In this document: positions 50,642 through 59,899 of the stretch, in pieces
How the letters are laid out: each line of letters opens with the position of its first letter
How positions within the stretch are numbered: the first letter of the stretch is position 1
From: Candidatus Accumulibacter proximus
GTDB taxonomy: Bacteria > Pseudomonadota > Gammaproteobacteria > Burkholderiales > Rhodocyclaceae
Direction: 5' to 3'
Length of the DNA stretch: 64,000 nucleotides
Assembly: GCA_016709675.1 (NCBI GenBank)
Contig: JADJMH010000022.1
Location: forward strand, 35,879 to 99,878
Translations under genes and position numbers: made by a program
Notes under the pieces: generated by a model
The model's input: the letters and a program-made list of their open reading frames with translations, nothing else
Databases searched by the model: none
What the model was told of the DNA's origin: nothing

Positions 50642-51538
50642 ATGCGTGAAATCGCCGAAGAAAAGCAGGCACTCAGCGTTTCCGGCTGGCTCGCCCTACC
50701 CCTGTGGTTCGCCCTGCTGGTGTGGACAGCCTGGCCGTTCACCGGCCTCGCGGCGTGGAACGTACTCGGCATTGCGCTGCCGTTCCCGACGCAGCCTTCG
50801 CTGCTCCATCTCCTCGCCGTTCCGCTACTGATCCTTCTCGCCAAGGGCTTCGGTATCCTGCAACCGAACATCGCCGCCATCTTCACCTTCTTCGGCCGCT
50901 ATGCGGGCACGCTGCGCAAGGATGGCTTCTACTGGGTCAATCCCTTCTTCCTGCGGCAGAAAATGTCGCTGCGCGCCAACAACCTGAACACCCCGACGCT
51001 AAAGGTCAATGACCGTGCCGGCAACCCGGTGGAAGTGGCGGCCGTCGTCGTCTGGCGCGTCGACGACACGGCCCGCGCTGCCTTCGATGTCGAGGATTAC
51101 GACAGCTATATCGTCATCCAGAGCGAGTCGGCAGTCCGCTCAGTGGTCAGCGCACGCTGGTACGACGGTGACACAAACGGCAGGAACTCGCTGCGTGGTG
51201 ACATGGAGGCGGTGGCCGAACTGCTCGCGACGCGGATCCAGGAACACGTCGCGCTTGCCGGACTCGAGGTCGTCGAAGCGCGCATCTCCCACCTCGCCTA
51301 CGCGCCGGAAATCGCCAGTGCCATGCTGCGTCGGCAGCAGGCGGAAGCGGTGGTCGCCGCCCGCGCCAGAATCGTCGACGGCGCGGTCGGCATGGTCAAG
51401 CTGGGAATTGAGCAACTGGAAGCAGAAGGTGTCGTCGAGCTGTCCCGAGAAGACCGCGTCAAGCTGGTCACCAACCTGATGACTGTACTCGTCTCGGAGA
51501 GCGAAACGCATCCGGTGCTGTCGGTGGGCAGGGAATAG
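50642..51538 (+). CDS. SPFH/Band 7 domain membrane protein
   Basis: A 298-residue membrane-scaffold type protein. Two hydrophobic segments near the N-terminus (about 15-38 and 50-72) precede an SPFH core (FTFFGRYAGTLRKDGFYWVN, NRAGN-like KVNDRAGNPVEVAAVVVWRV). A helical region (RRQQAEAVVAARARIVDGAV) follows. SPFH proteins form membrane microdomain rings and often control proteases. No nfeD-like or protease gene lies alongside. The ATG at 50642 has AGGAG 6 bases upstream. Confidence 0.87.
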   Translation: MREIAEEKQALSVSGWLALPLWFALLVWTAWPFTGLAAWNVLGIALPFPTQPSLLHLLAVPLLILLAKGFGILQPNIAAIFTFFGRYAGTLRKDGFYWVNPFFLRQKMSLRANNLNTPTLKVNDRAGNPVEVAAVVVWRVDDTARAAFDVEDYDSYIVIQSESAVRSVVSARWYDGDTNGRNSLRGDMEAVAELLATRIQEHVALAGLEVVEARISHLAYAPEIASAMLRRQQAEAVVAARARIVDGAVGMVKLGIEQLEAEGVVELSREDRVKLVTNLMTVLVSESETHPVLSVGRE

Positions 51539-51741
51539 GAACAGGTGGAACAGACGGTCCGAGCAGGCACGCTGGCCCGGACGGGCTCTTGACAGGTGGC
51601 GTCGGTGGTGCTGCTCGCCACCGGTGCAACGGGCGTCTCGGCGCTGGTCGCAGGACTGACGTCGCAATCCGTCGATGCCACCCGGAACGTGGTCACCATC
51701 GAACGCGGGCAATGCCATGCGCACGAATGCCGCCAAGCAAC

Positions 51742-51759
51742 TGCGCCCGGCCGGGCGCA
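51742..51759. repeat. Perfect 18-base GC palindrome
   Basis: TGCGCCCGGCCGGGCGCA is its own reverse complement and sits directly against the neighbouring terminator. It may be an extra terminator element or a protein-binding site. Confidence 0.6.
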
Positions 51760-51801
51760 CCCCGAAAAAAAGGCAGACCGCAGTCTGCCTTTTTTTCGGG
51801 G
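51760..51801. terminator. Bidirectional terminator between the SPFH gene and sucD
   Basis: Perfect 19-bp inverted repeat with arms 51760-51778 and 51783-51801 and a 4-base loop. Seven A in the left arm pair with seven T in the right, so GC-rich inner stem GGCAGAC/GTCTGCC is followed by a T run on either strand. It separates two convergent genes. Confidence 0.93.
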
Positions 51802-51822
51802 CTCAAGCCAACAACGCCCGCC

Positions 51823-52716
51823 CTAGATCAGCGCCTTGATCAGCTTGCCCATTTCAGAAGGATCGCGCGTCACCGTGAAGCCACACTCCTCCATGATGGC
51901 GAGTTTGGCATCGGCGGTGTCGGCCCCCCCAGAGATCAGCGCACCGGCGTGACCCATGCGCTTGCCTGCAGGTGCGGTGACGCCGGCAATGAAACCAACG
52001 ATCGGCTTCTTCATGTTGGCCTTGCACCAGACAGCAGCGTCGGCCTCGTCAGGACCGCCGATCTCGCCGATCATGATCACAGCATCGGTATCCGGATCGT
52101 CGTTGAACAGGCGCATGATGTCGATGTGCTTCAAGCCGTTGATCGGGTCGCCACCGGTACCGACCGCTGACGACTGGCCAAGACCGATTTCGGTCAACTG
52201 ACCGACCGCTTCGTAGGTCAGCGTGCCCGAACGCGAGACGACGCCGATGCGTCCCTTGCGGTGAATGTGACCAGGCATGATGCCAATCTTGACCTCATCC
52301 GGCGTGATCAGACCAGGACAGTTCGGGCCGAGCAGCAAGGTCTTCTTGCCGCCTGCCGCTTCCTTCCGCAGCATCTTGTTGCGGACCACCAGCATGTCAC
52401 GCACCGGGATTCCCTCGGTGATGCAGACGACCAGGTCGAGATCGGCTTCGACCGCTTCCCAGATCGCAGCGGCAGCACCCGGTGGCGGCACGTAGATCAC
52501 CGAGACGGTGGCGCCGGTCTGGGCAGCAGCTTCCTTGACCGAACCATAGATCGGAATGCCGAAAATGCTCTCGCCGGCCTTCTTGGGGTTTACGCCGGCG
52601 ACAAAGCAGTTCTTGCCGTTGGCGTATTCCTGGCATTTCTCGGTATGGAACTGACCGGTCTTGCCGGTGATGCCCTGGGTGATGATCTTGGTGTCTTTGT
52701 TAATCAGAATCGACAT
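51823..52716 (-). CDS. sucD: Succinate-CoA ligase subunit alpha
   Basis: Forms succinyl-CoA or ATP in the TCA cycle; the alpha subunit carries the phosphorylated His. The protein has 297 residues. It begins MSILINKDTKIITQGITGKT with the CoA-binding domain, and has the active-site His in GKRMGHAGALISGG and the loop AVGTGGDPINGLKHID. The start lies 9 bases after the sucC stop. Confidence 0.97.
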   Translation of the reverse strand: MSILINKDTKIITQGITGKTGQFHTEKCQEYANGKNCFVAGVNPKKAGESIFGIPIYGSVKEAAAQTGATVSVIYVPPPGAAAAIWEAVEADLDLVVCITEGIPVRDMLVVRNKMLRKEAAGGKKTLLLGPNCPGLITPDEVKIGIMPGHIHRKGRIGVVSRSGTLTYEAVGQLTEIGLGQSSAVGTGGDPINGLKHIDIMRLFNDDPDTDAVIMIGEIGGPDEADAAVWCKANMKKPIVGFIAGVTAPAGKRMGHAGALISGGADTADAKLAIMEECGFTVTRDPSEMGKLIKALI

Positions 52717-52725
52717 GGTGGCTCC

Positions 52726-53886
52726 TTAACTGACCGCAGCAACGATCTTGGTGGCGGCTTCAGCCATTGAATCGGCAGTGATGATCGGCAAACCGGAATC
52801 GCTGAGGATCTTCTTGCCGATATCTTCGTTGGTTCCCTTCATGCGAACGACCAGCGGCACGGAGAGATGGGTCGTCCGGGCAGCTTCGACGACGCCTGTG
52901 GCGATCGTGTCGCAGCGCATGATGCCGCCGAAGATATTGACCAGAATGCCCTTGACCTTGGGATTTCTGAGCATGATCTGGAAGGCTTCGGTCACTTTCT
53001 CGGTTGTCGCCCCACCGCCGACGTCTAGGAAGTTGGCTGGTTCGGCACCAAACAGCTTGATCGTGTCCATCGTCGCCATGGCCAGTCCAGCGCCGTTCAC
53101 CAGGCAGCCGATGTTGCCGTCGAGCGAGATGTAGGAGAGGTCGAACTTTGAGGCTTCCAGTTCGTCCGGATCCTCCTCGTCGAGGTCGCGGTAGGCGACG
53201 ATCTCCGGTTGCCGATAGAGCGAGTTGGAATCGAAGTTGAACTTGGCATCGATGGCCTTGATGTTGCCGTTGCCCTCAAGAATCAGCGGGTTGATTTCTG
53301 CCAGCGAGGCGTCGGTTTCCATGTAGCACTTGTAGAGGCCTTTCAGCGCCGCGACAGCGCGGTCAACCGACTCGGCCGGAACACCAATGCCATTGGCGAG
53401 GGTGGCCGCCTGCTCGTCGGTCAGGCCATCTTCCGGGTCGATGAAGACCTTGAGGATCTTCTCGGGCGTCTTGTGGGCTACCTCCTCGATGTCCATGCCG
53501 CCTTCGGAAGAAGCCATCATCGCCACCTTCTGCGTCGTCCGGTCGGTCAACGCAGCGACGTAATACTCCTTGCGGATATCTGCCCCCTCCTCGATCAGCA
53601 ACCGACGCACCTTCTGGCCCACCGGGCCGGTCTGGTGAGTGACCAGCTGCATGCCGAGGATCTGACCGGCATACTGGCGAACCTCGTCAAGCGATTTGGC
53701 CACCTTGACGCCACCGCCCTTGCCACGACCGCCCGCGTGAATCTGGGCCTTGACCACCCAGACCTTGCCACCCAGGGATTCGGCTGCCTTGACCGCGTCA
53801 TCGACGGACTGGCAGAAGACCCCGCGCGGAACGACAACGCCGAATTTCTTCAGGAGTTCCTTGCCCTGATATTCGTGAATTTTCAT
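52726..53886 (-). CDS. sucC: Succinate-CoA ligase subunit beta
   Basis: ATP-grasp nucleotide-binding subunit of succinyl-CoA synthetase, 386 residues (family about 388). It begins MKIHEYQGKELLKKFGVVVP and has KAQIHAGGRGKGGGVKVAKS, EINPLILEGNG and VNIFGGIMRCDTIATGVVEA. First gene of the sucCD pair. Confidence 0.97.
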   Translation of the reverse strand: MKIHEYQGKELLKKFGVVVPRGVFCQSVDDAVKAAESLGGKVWVVKAQIHAGGRGKGGGVKVAKSLDEVRQYAGQILGMQLVTHQTGPVGQKVRRLLIEEGADIRKEYYVAALTDRTTQKVAMMASSEGGMDIEEVAHKTPEKILKVFIDPEDGLTDEQAATLANGIGVPAESVDRAVAALKGLYKCYMETDASLAEINPLILEGNGNIKAIDAKFNFDSNSLYRQPEIVAYRDLDEEDPDELEASKFDLSYISLDGNIGCLVNGAGLAMATMDTIKLFGAEPANFLDVGGGATTEKVTEAFQIMLRNPKVKGILVNIFGGIMRCDTIATGVVEAARTTHLSVPLVVRMKGTNEDIGKKILSDSGLPIITADSMAEAATKIVAAVS

Positions 53887-53943
53887 GCGCTTTCCTTGCT
53901 TGAGTTAGGGTTGCAAAACGTAATGAACCACGGGCAGACCGTC

Positions 53944-54495
53944 CTACCCGGGCTTCTGGCCGCGGTACCAGCGCGGGTAATAGCGCCGGACCGCGTCCGA
54001 ATGCGACTCCAGCGCGTGACAACGGTCAAGCTGATAGGGCTTGTGCCCGCTATCGTCGCTGTCGGGTACGTCACTGGCGAAAGTTTGCAGCGCGGCCGTC
54101 GGCAGGTACATCACCAACTCGCTGAGATGCGAGCAACCGTGCGTGCTGCGGAAGAGATTCTTGACGGCCGTCCGGAAACCGTGAAAAAGGTTGAGCCCAA
54201 CCAGCCGGGTGTAATCCGGGGTGATCCGGTCACAATAGCCAACATAGGGCATGGCATCGGTGCAGGCGACGGCGTCGAGGACATTCATCTGACGGTCGAT
54301 GGTTACCCTCACCCACATGTCGTGCACCGGCTCACCGCGCTGCCGCAGGCCAGACGACAAAGGGTAATCGTGATCCTTGACGTCGGTCAGCCGTGCCTCG
54401 ACGTCCCAGCAACCATCGCTACGCTTGTAACCGCAGAGCTCAACGCTACGGACGTGCATGCGAGTGCGTCGGGCGGTAGGTGGGGGCAGCGGCAT
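53944..54495 (-). CDS. DUF2889 family protein
   Basis: A 183-residue protein with family segments MHVRSVELCGYKRSDGCWDV, DARLTD-like VEARLTDVKDHDYPL and GCSHLSELVMYLPTAALQTF. DUF2889 proteins have no established role. The conserved GCSH and DRCHAL cysteines and histidines could bind a metal. The ATG at 54495 has AGGA 6 bases upstream; a TTG 11 codons earlier is open. It may be cotranscribed with downstream sucC (57-base gap). Confidence 0.85.
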   Translation of the reverse strand: MPLPPPTARRTRMHVRSVELCGYKRSDGCWDVEARLTDVKDHDYPLSSGLRQRGEPVHDMWVRVTIDRQMNVLDAVACTDAMPYVGYCDRITPDYTRLVGLNLFHGFRTAVKNLFRSTHGCSHLSELVMYLPTAALQTFASDVPDSDDSGHKPYQLDRCHALESHSDAVRRYYPRWYRGQKPG

Positions 54496-54617
54496 CGGTG
54501 ATCCTGAGGGGATTTGCGAGCTTGTCAAAGCTTCGCGGCTGACATGGAATTCTACACCAAGACGCCCCGGCTTTCTTGGCGAAATTCATGAATCACCAGC
54601 GTATCACCGAGCCAAGA

Positions 54618-55346
54618 TCAATGGTGCAGGATCTTGGCCAGGAACTGCTGCGCCCGTTCCGAGCGAGCATGTTCGAAGAAGGCCTCCTTGCTGTCGTCTT
54701 CGACGATCCGGCCCTGGTCCATGAAGATCACACGGCTGGCAACCCGCTTTGCGAAACCCATCTCGTGCGTGACGCACATCATGGTCATCCCCTCCTGCGC
54801 CAATTCGGTCATCACGTCGAGGACTTCGTTGACCATCTCCGGGTCCAGCGCCGACGTGGGTTCATCGAACAGCATGCAGATCGGGTCCATGGCAAGGGCT
54901 CTGGCGATCGCCACACGCTGCTGCTGGCCGCCGGAAAGCTGTCCCGGATATTTTTCTGCCTGCTCGCGCAGACCCACCCGGTCGAGCAACTTGAAGCCCT
55001 TCTCCCGCGCCTGCTCCTGACTACGCCCCAGCACCTTGGTCTGGGCTATGCCAAGGTTATTGATAATGCTCATGTGCGGGAAGAGTTCGAAGTTCTGGAA
55101 GACCATGCCCACCGTCGACCGCAGCTTGGACAGATTGGTCCTCGGATCGCCAACAGACACCCCATTGACGATGATCTCGCCGCTCTGAAAAGGCTCAAGG
55201 CCATTGACACACTTGATCAGCGTCGATTTGCCGGAACCCGACGGACCACAGACGACGATCACTTCGCCCTTCTGGACCTGCGTCGTGCAATCGGTGAGAA
55301 CCTGGAATGAACCGTAATGCTTGCTCACCTTGTTCATCGAAATCAT
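54618..55346 (-). CDS. gltL: Glutamate/aspartate ABC transporter ATP-binding protein
   Basis: ATPase of a polar amino-acid importer, 242 residues. It has Walker A GPSGSGKSTLIKC, the Q-loop FQNFELFPHM, signature LSGGQQQRVAIARAL and Walker B MLFDEPTSALDPEMV. The ATG at 55346 (MISMNKVSKHYGSFQVL) has GAGGAG 8 bases upstream; a long open extension overlaps gltK and is discarded. Last gene of gltIJKL. Confidence 0.95.
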   Translation of the reverse strand: MISMNKVSKHYGSFQVLTDCTTQVQKGEVIVVCGPSGSGKSTLIKCVNGLEPFQSGEIIVNGVSVGDPRTNLSKLRSTVGMVFQNFELFPHMSIINNLGIAQTKVLGRSQEQAREKGFKLLDRVGLREQAEKYPGQLSGGQQQRVAIARALAMDPICMLFDEPTSALDPEMVNEVLDVMTELAQEGMTMMCVTHEMGFAKRVASRVIFMDQGRIVEDDSKEAFFEHARSERAQQFLAKILHH

Positions 55347-55381
55347 CGAAAAATCTCCTCGATTGATGACCTCAAGCGGAC

Positions 55382-56062
55382 TCAGGCCGTCTTGAGCTTG
55401 TTCTGGTAATAGCGAACGATGCGCGACGCGGTAAAGCAGATGACGAAATAGACGGCACCGGCAAACAGCAGCAACTCGACCAGACGACCGTCGCGGTCGC
55501 CCACCTTGTAGGCAGCGCCGAAGAAATCGGCCAGTGCGGAAACATAGACCAGCGAGGTGTCCTGAAACAGGATGATGCCCTGCGTCAGCAGCAAAGGAAC
55601 CATGTTGCGGAAAGCCTGCGGCAGGACCACCAGGCGCATCGACTGCCCATAGGTCATGCCGAGCGCGCTGGCTGCAGCCATCTGCCCTTTCGGCACCGAC
55701 TGAATGCCGGCACGGATGATCTCCGAGTAGTAGGCCGCCTCGAAGAGGGCAAAACCGGCGATTGCCGACGACAGGCGCATATCCGAACCACGCGGCAGGC
55801 CGAACAGGCTTTCCAGTAAATGCGGCACAATCAGGAAGAACCACAACAGGACCATGACCAGCGGAATGGCCCGGAAAAGGTTCACATAACCAGCCGCGAA
55901 CCAGGACAGGGGTTTGATCGACGACAGGCGCATGAGCGCCAGGAGCGTACCCCAGACGATCCCGAAAATCACCGCGGTGACCGTGATCTCGAGGGAAATC
56001 TTCATTCCATCCCAGAGAAAAGGCAGCGCATTAGGGATCGAAGACCAGTCGAATTCGTGCAT
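55382..56062 (-). CDS. gltK: Glutamate/aspartate ABC transporter permease GltK
   Basis: His/Glu/Gln/Arg-type permease of 226 residues. It has five hydrophobic segments and the coupling motif EAAYYSEIIRAGIQSVPKGQ. The segment ASALGMTYGQSMRLVVLPQA is also conserved. It lies one base from gltJ, so the two permeases are translationally coupled. Confidence 0.95.
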   Translation of the reverse strand: MHEFDWSSIPNALPFLWDGMKISLEITVTAVIFGIVWGTLLALMRLSSIKPLSWFAAGYVNLFRAIPLVMVLLWFFLIVPHLLESLFGLPRGSDMRLSSAIAGFALFEAAYYSEIIRAGIQSVPKGQMAAASALGMTYGQSMRLVVLPQAFRNMVPLLLTQGIILFQDTSLVYVSALADFFGAAYKVGDRDGRLVELLLFAGAVYFVICFTASRIVRYYQNKLKTA

Positions 56063-56063
56063 T

Positions 56064-56804
56064 TCACCTGCCTCCGATATAGCCTGGGACGCGTACGTGC
56101 CCTTCCACCCAGCGCATGCCGAACATCACCACGACGTTGATCAGCAGGTAGGCGATGGTGACCGCGATGAACGACTCATAGGGCTGCGCCGTGTAATCGA
56201 CCAGTTGCCGACCCTGGGCAGCCAGTTCCAGCAGGCCGATCGTCGAACAGACAGCCGAGTTCTTGAAGATATTGAGAAACTCGGAGGTCAGCGGCGGCAC
56301 GATCAGACGCACAGCCATCGGCAACATCACGTAGCGGTAGGTTTGCGGCAGGGTAAAGCCCATCGCCAGCCCGGCGTTCTTCTGCCCCGGCGGCAGCGAG
56401 TTGATCCCCGAGCGAACCTGTTCGGCGACGCGCGCACTGGTAAAGAGGGCTAGACAGACCATCGAAGCGAGAAACTGCTGCAGGATCGGGTTGGTCTGTT
56501 TGAACGCGTTGCCCATTTTCTCGGGAAGCAACTCGGGAATCACGAAGTACCAGAGGAAGAGTTGCACCAGCAGTGGAATGTTGCGAAAGACCTCGACGTA
56601 GGCGGTTGCAAACCCCGACAACCACTTGTTCGGGACCGTCCGCAGGACGCCGACGACAGCGCCGACAGCCAGCGCGATCAGCCAGGCCGACAGCGACAGG
56701 GCGATGGTCATCTTGAAGCCGTAGAACATCCAGCCGAGATAGGTCTCGTCGCCGCCGGTTGCCGTCGGCTGCAGAAATACACCCCAGTTCCAGTTGTAGG
56801 CCAT
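56064..56804 (-). CDS. gltJ: Glutamate/aspartate ABC transporter permease GltJ
   Basis: Partner permease, 246 residues from the ATG at 56804 (MAYNWNWGVFLQPTATGGDE) with GGGAG 8 bases upstream; seven codons of open frame precede it. The coupling segment is SARVAEQVRSGINSLPPGQK, with GFTLPQTYRYVMLPMAVRL after it. The N-terminal NWNWGVF... segment is typical of GltJ. Confidence 0.94.
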   Translation of the reverse strand: MAYNWNWGVFLQPTATGGDETYLGWMFYGFKMTIALSLSAWLIALAVGAVVGVLRTVPNKWLSGFATAYVEVFRNIPLLVQLFLWYFVIPELLPEKMGNAFKQTNPILQQFLASMVCLALFTSARVAEQVRSGINSLPPGQKNAGLAMGFTLPQTYRYVMLPMAVRLIVPPLTSEFLNIFKNSAVCSTIGLLELAAQGRQLVDYTAQPYESFIAVTIAYLLINVVVMFGMRWVEGHVRVPGYIGGR

Positions 56805-56822
56805 CCATGCTTCTCCCGGAAA

Positions 56823-56851
56823 CATGCCAGGGACCTACCGGCCCCGGCATG
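56823..56851 (-). promoter_or_regulatory. Intercistronic hairpin between gltI and gltJ
   Basis: Ten-bp arms CATGCCAGGG (56823-56832) and CCCCGGCATG (56842-56851) with a 9-base loop. The single mismatch on the plus strand becomes a G-U wobble in the minus-strand transcript. It lies just after the binding-protein gene, where such hairpins protect the upstream message. Confidence 0.55.
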
Positions 56852-56864
56852 CAACTTGCTGAAC

Positions 56865-57770
56865 TTACTCGAACGCTTTGTCGTTGGGTGCCTTGTAGAG
56901 GTTCTTGACCGGCTCCGAAAGTGGGAAGTTGAGGTTGAGTCCCTTCGGCGGAATGGGCTGCAGGAACCATTTGGCGTAGATCTTCTCGGCTTCCCCTGAC
57001 GTCATGACCTTCGCCAGCGCACCATCGACCGCCTTCTTGAACGCCGGATCGTCCTTGCGCAGCATGCAGCCATACGCTTCATACGACTGTGGCGTGCCGA
57101 CCACCACCCAGTCGCTGGCGCGTTTGGCCTTGGCCATTTCGCCGTAGAGCAGGGCGTCATCCATCATGAAGGCAACCGCCCGGCCGGTTTCCAGCGTCAG
57201 GAAGGCTTCACCATGGTCCTTGGCGCTGATGATGTTCATCTTCATCTGCTTGTCTTCGTTCATCTTGCGCAGCAGGCGTTCAGAGGTGGTACCGGCGGTG
57301 GTGACGACGTTCTTGCCCGCCAGATCAGGGAAATCGTTGATTCCGGAGTCTTTCTTGGTCATCAGGCGCGTGCCGATGACGAAGATGCTGTTCGAGAAGC
57401 TGACCTGCTTCTGGCGTTCGGTGTTGTTGGTCGTCGAACCACACTCCAGGTCGACCGAGCCGTTCTGGACCAGCGTGATGCGATTGGACGAGGTGACCGG
57501 CATCAGCTTGACGTCCAGCTTGGCCAGTTTGAGATCAGCCTTGACCGCATCAACCACCTTGAGCATCAACTCGTGCGAATAGCCGATGACCTGCTGTTTG
57601 TCGTCATAGTACGAGAACGGGATCGACGACTCGCGATGACCGAGTGCGATGACCCCGGTATCCTTGATCTTCTTCAGGGTGCCGCTCAGCTCCTGTGCCA
57701 TTACGGGCGCAGAAAGCAGAGTGGTGGCGAGCGCTGCTGCAAACGCAAAGCGCGTGGCAGTTTTCTTCAT
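56865..57770 (-). CDS. gltI: Glutamate/aspartate ABC transporter periplasmic binding protein
   Basis: Periplasmic ligand-binding protein of 301 residues with a signal peptide ending APVMAQ (about residue 25). The mature part (IALGHRESSIPFSYYDDKQQ, VDLECGSTTNNTERQKQVSF) matches the GltI branch for acidic amino acids. The ATG at 57770 has AAGGAG upstream; the open extension before it is discarded. First gene of the operon, divergent from the M61 peptidase. The 272-base spacer shows no clear promoter to me. Confidence 0.94.
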   Translation of the reverse strand: MKKTATRFAFAAALATTLLSAPVMAQELSGTLKKIKDTGVIALGHRESSIPFSYYDDKQQVIGYSHELMLKVVDAVKADLKLAKLDVKLMPVTSSNRITLVQNGSVDLECGSTTNNTERQKQVSFSNSIFVIGTRLMTKKDSGINDFPDLAGKNVVTTAGTTSERLLRKMNEDKQMKMNIISAKDHGEAFLTLETGRAVAFMMDDALLYGEMAKAKRASDWVVVGTPQSYEAYGCMLRKDDPAFKKAVDGALAKVMTSGEAEKIYAKWFLQPIPPKGLNLNFPLSEPVKNLYKAPNDKAFE

Positions 57771-58042
57771 GATGTCTCCTTCCTTTCGAGTTGAACAAAC
57801 GTGTTTTCGGGCTGACCCGGATCGCTGAACTGCTGAACGGTCGGATTGTTGCACGACTGGCGCCGCGAGCCAAGCAATGATCAGGGCATTAATCGTCACT
57901 GAAGCAGGCCTACCGGCATGCAGCCCCGGTTGCGGATAGACAAGGTCGACTTCGCAGCTCATTTTGCCTGCGTTTTTCTATCCGACCGCATGCAAGCCGT
58001 ACAATTCCGCCAACTCCCCGACACCATGCAACAAGACGCCAG

Positions 58043-59899
58043 ATGAAGCCAGCCACCATCCGCTACAGCATCCGCCCGAGCAAGCCCGAAGCGCACCTGC
58101 TTGAAGTTGACTGTACGCTCGCCGAGCCCGATCCAGCCGGGCAGCGCTTCGCGCTGCCGGCCTGGATCCCCGGCAGCTATCTCATTCGTGACTTTGCACG
58201 TCACATTGTGGCGATCCGCGCCGAGGCCGCTGGCCGGCCGGTACGCCTGAGCAAGCTCGACAAGCACACCTGGCAGGCAGCGCCGCTGGCCAAAGGTGAA
58301 TCACTGACCGTGCGCTGCGAGATTCATGCCTGGGACCTGTCGGTACGCGGCGCGCACGTCGATCAGACGCACGCCTTCTTCAACGGCAGCAGCGTTTTCC
58401 TGCGTCCGCTCGGTCACGAGCAGTGGCCCTGCCTGGTCGATATCCAGCGGCCATTTGGCGAGGAGTTCGAAGCGTGGCGAGTGGCCACGGCCCTCGCGCC
58501 CGCGCGGGGAGAAAAAGGCGCCGCCCGGCGGCATGCCTTTGGCGTCTACCGCGCCGCCAACTACGACGAGCTGATCGACCACCCGGTCGAAATGGGTACT
58601 TTCACGCTGGGCCGTTTCACCGCCTGTGGTGTGCCGCACGAGGTCGCTGTCAGCGGGCGCCACGATTGCGATCTGGCACGCCTCACCGCCGACCTGAAGC
58701 GCATCTGCGAATGGCAGATTCGCTTCTTTGGCGAGCCGGCGCCAATGCCGCACTATGTCTTTCTGATCACCGCCGTCGGCGACGCTTACGGCGGACTCGA
58801 GCACCGCGCGTCAACAGCGCTGCTGTGCGCGCGTGATGACCTGCCCTACACCGGCATGCGCGGCATGCCGGCACGCTATCGCACCTTGCTCGGCCTGTGC
58901 AGCCACGAATACTTCCACACCTGGAACGTCAAACGCATCAAGCCGGCGGCGTTCACCGCCTACGATCTGGATGTCGAGAACTACACCACCCTGCTCTGGG
59001 CTTTCGAGGGTTTCACCTCGTACTACGACGACCTTACCCTGCTGCGCTGCGGGGTGATCAAGACAAAGGACTGGCTGGAACTGGTCGCCAGGACGATCGA
59101 CAAGGTCCAGCGCGATCCCGGCCGCCAGCGACAGACACTTGCCGAATCAAGCTTCGACGCCTGGACGAAGTACTACCGGCCGGACGAAAACACGCCGAAC
59201 GCGGTGGTCAGCTACTACGCGAAGGGGGCGCTGGTGGCGCTGGCGCTCGACCTGACCTTGCGTGCCAGGAGCGAAAGCCGGATTTCACTGGACGAGGTGA
59301 TGCGTGCGCTGTGGCAACGGCACGGAGAGCATGACTCGCGCGGCGGCATCGGTGTCGAAGACGAGGACATCCGGCTGATCGCCGAGGAGCTGTCTGGCCT
59401 CGACCTGGATCGCTTCTTTGCCGAGGCAGTACATGGCACGACGGACCTCGCCCTCGCCCAGCTGCTGAAGCCCTTCGGCATTCGCCTCAAGTGTGCGGCA
59501 GCTTCGGACACCCCATCGCTCGGTGCGACAACCGGCAACGAGGGCAACGAAGTCCGGCTGACCACGGCCTATGACGGCGGCCCCGCCCAATCCGCCGGTC
59601 TGTCAGCCGGCGACCTGCTGCTGGCGATCGACGGCTTGCGCGTCACACCAGCCACCCTCGAACGTCTGCTGGCTCGCCGCCAGGCCGGCGATACAGTCAG
59701 GGTCCACGCCTTCCGCCGCGACGAACTGATGGAATTCTCGGTCAAACTCGGCGAACCAGCCCGCGACCGCCACAAGCTGCTGCTCACAGGGAAAACCAGC
59801 CCCCTGCGACGGCACTGGCTGCACGGACAGCCGCAAGCCACCGTTCAGCCCGGCCCTTGCAGTCCATCTGCAGCCTCTTCAGAAAAACGCTCACGATGA
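58043..59899 (+). CDS. M61 family zinc metallopeptidase (glycyl aminopeptidase type) with PDZ domain
   Basis: Metallopeptidase of 618 residues. The zinc motif HEYFHTWNVKRIKP lies near residue 287, preceded by GGLEHRAST (substrate-binding). The N-terminal part (PAWIPGSYLIRDFARHIV) is the M61 N-domain. A PDZ-like domain covers about 490-580 (GPAQSAGLSAGDLLLAIDGL). No signal peptide is evident, so it is probably cytoplasmic. The stop overlaps the pdxH start (ATGA), indicating coupling. Confidence 0.92.
   Translation: MKPATIRYSIRPSKPEAHLLEVDCTLAEPDPAGQRFALPAWIPGSYLIRDFARHIVAIRAEAAGRPVRLSKLDKHTWQAAPLAKGESLTVRCEIHAWDLSVRGAHVDQTHAFFNGSSVFLRPLGHEQWPCLVDIQRPFGEEFEAWRVATALAPARGEKGAARRHAFGVYRAANYDELIDHPVEMGTFTLGRFTACGVPHEVAVSGRHDCDLARLTADLKRICEWQIRFFGEPAPMPHYVFLITAVGDAYGGLEHRASTALLCARDDLPYTGMRGMPARYRTLLGLCSHEYFHTWNVKRIKPAAFTAYDLDVENYTTLLWAFEGFTSYYDDLTLLRCGVIKTKDWLELVARTIDKVQRDPGRQRQTLAESSFDAWTKYYRPDENTPNAVVSYYAKGALVALALDLTLRARSESRISLDEVMRALWQRHGEHDSRGGIGVEDEDIRLIAEELSGLDLDRFFAEAVHGTTDLALAQLLKPFGIRLKCAAASDTPSLGATTGNEGNEVRLTTAYDGGPAQSAGLSAGDLLLAIDGLRVTPATLERLLARRQAGDTVRVHAFRRDELMEFSVKLGEPARDRHKLLLTGKTSPLRRHWLHGQPQATVQPGPCSPSAASSEKRSR

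Noticed and set aside
53944..54495. Reading the DUF2889 gene as part of the sucCD transcript
   Set aside because: The 57-base spacing allows it, but there is no functional link, and I cannot show cotranscription from sequence.
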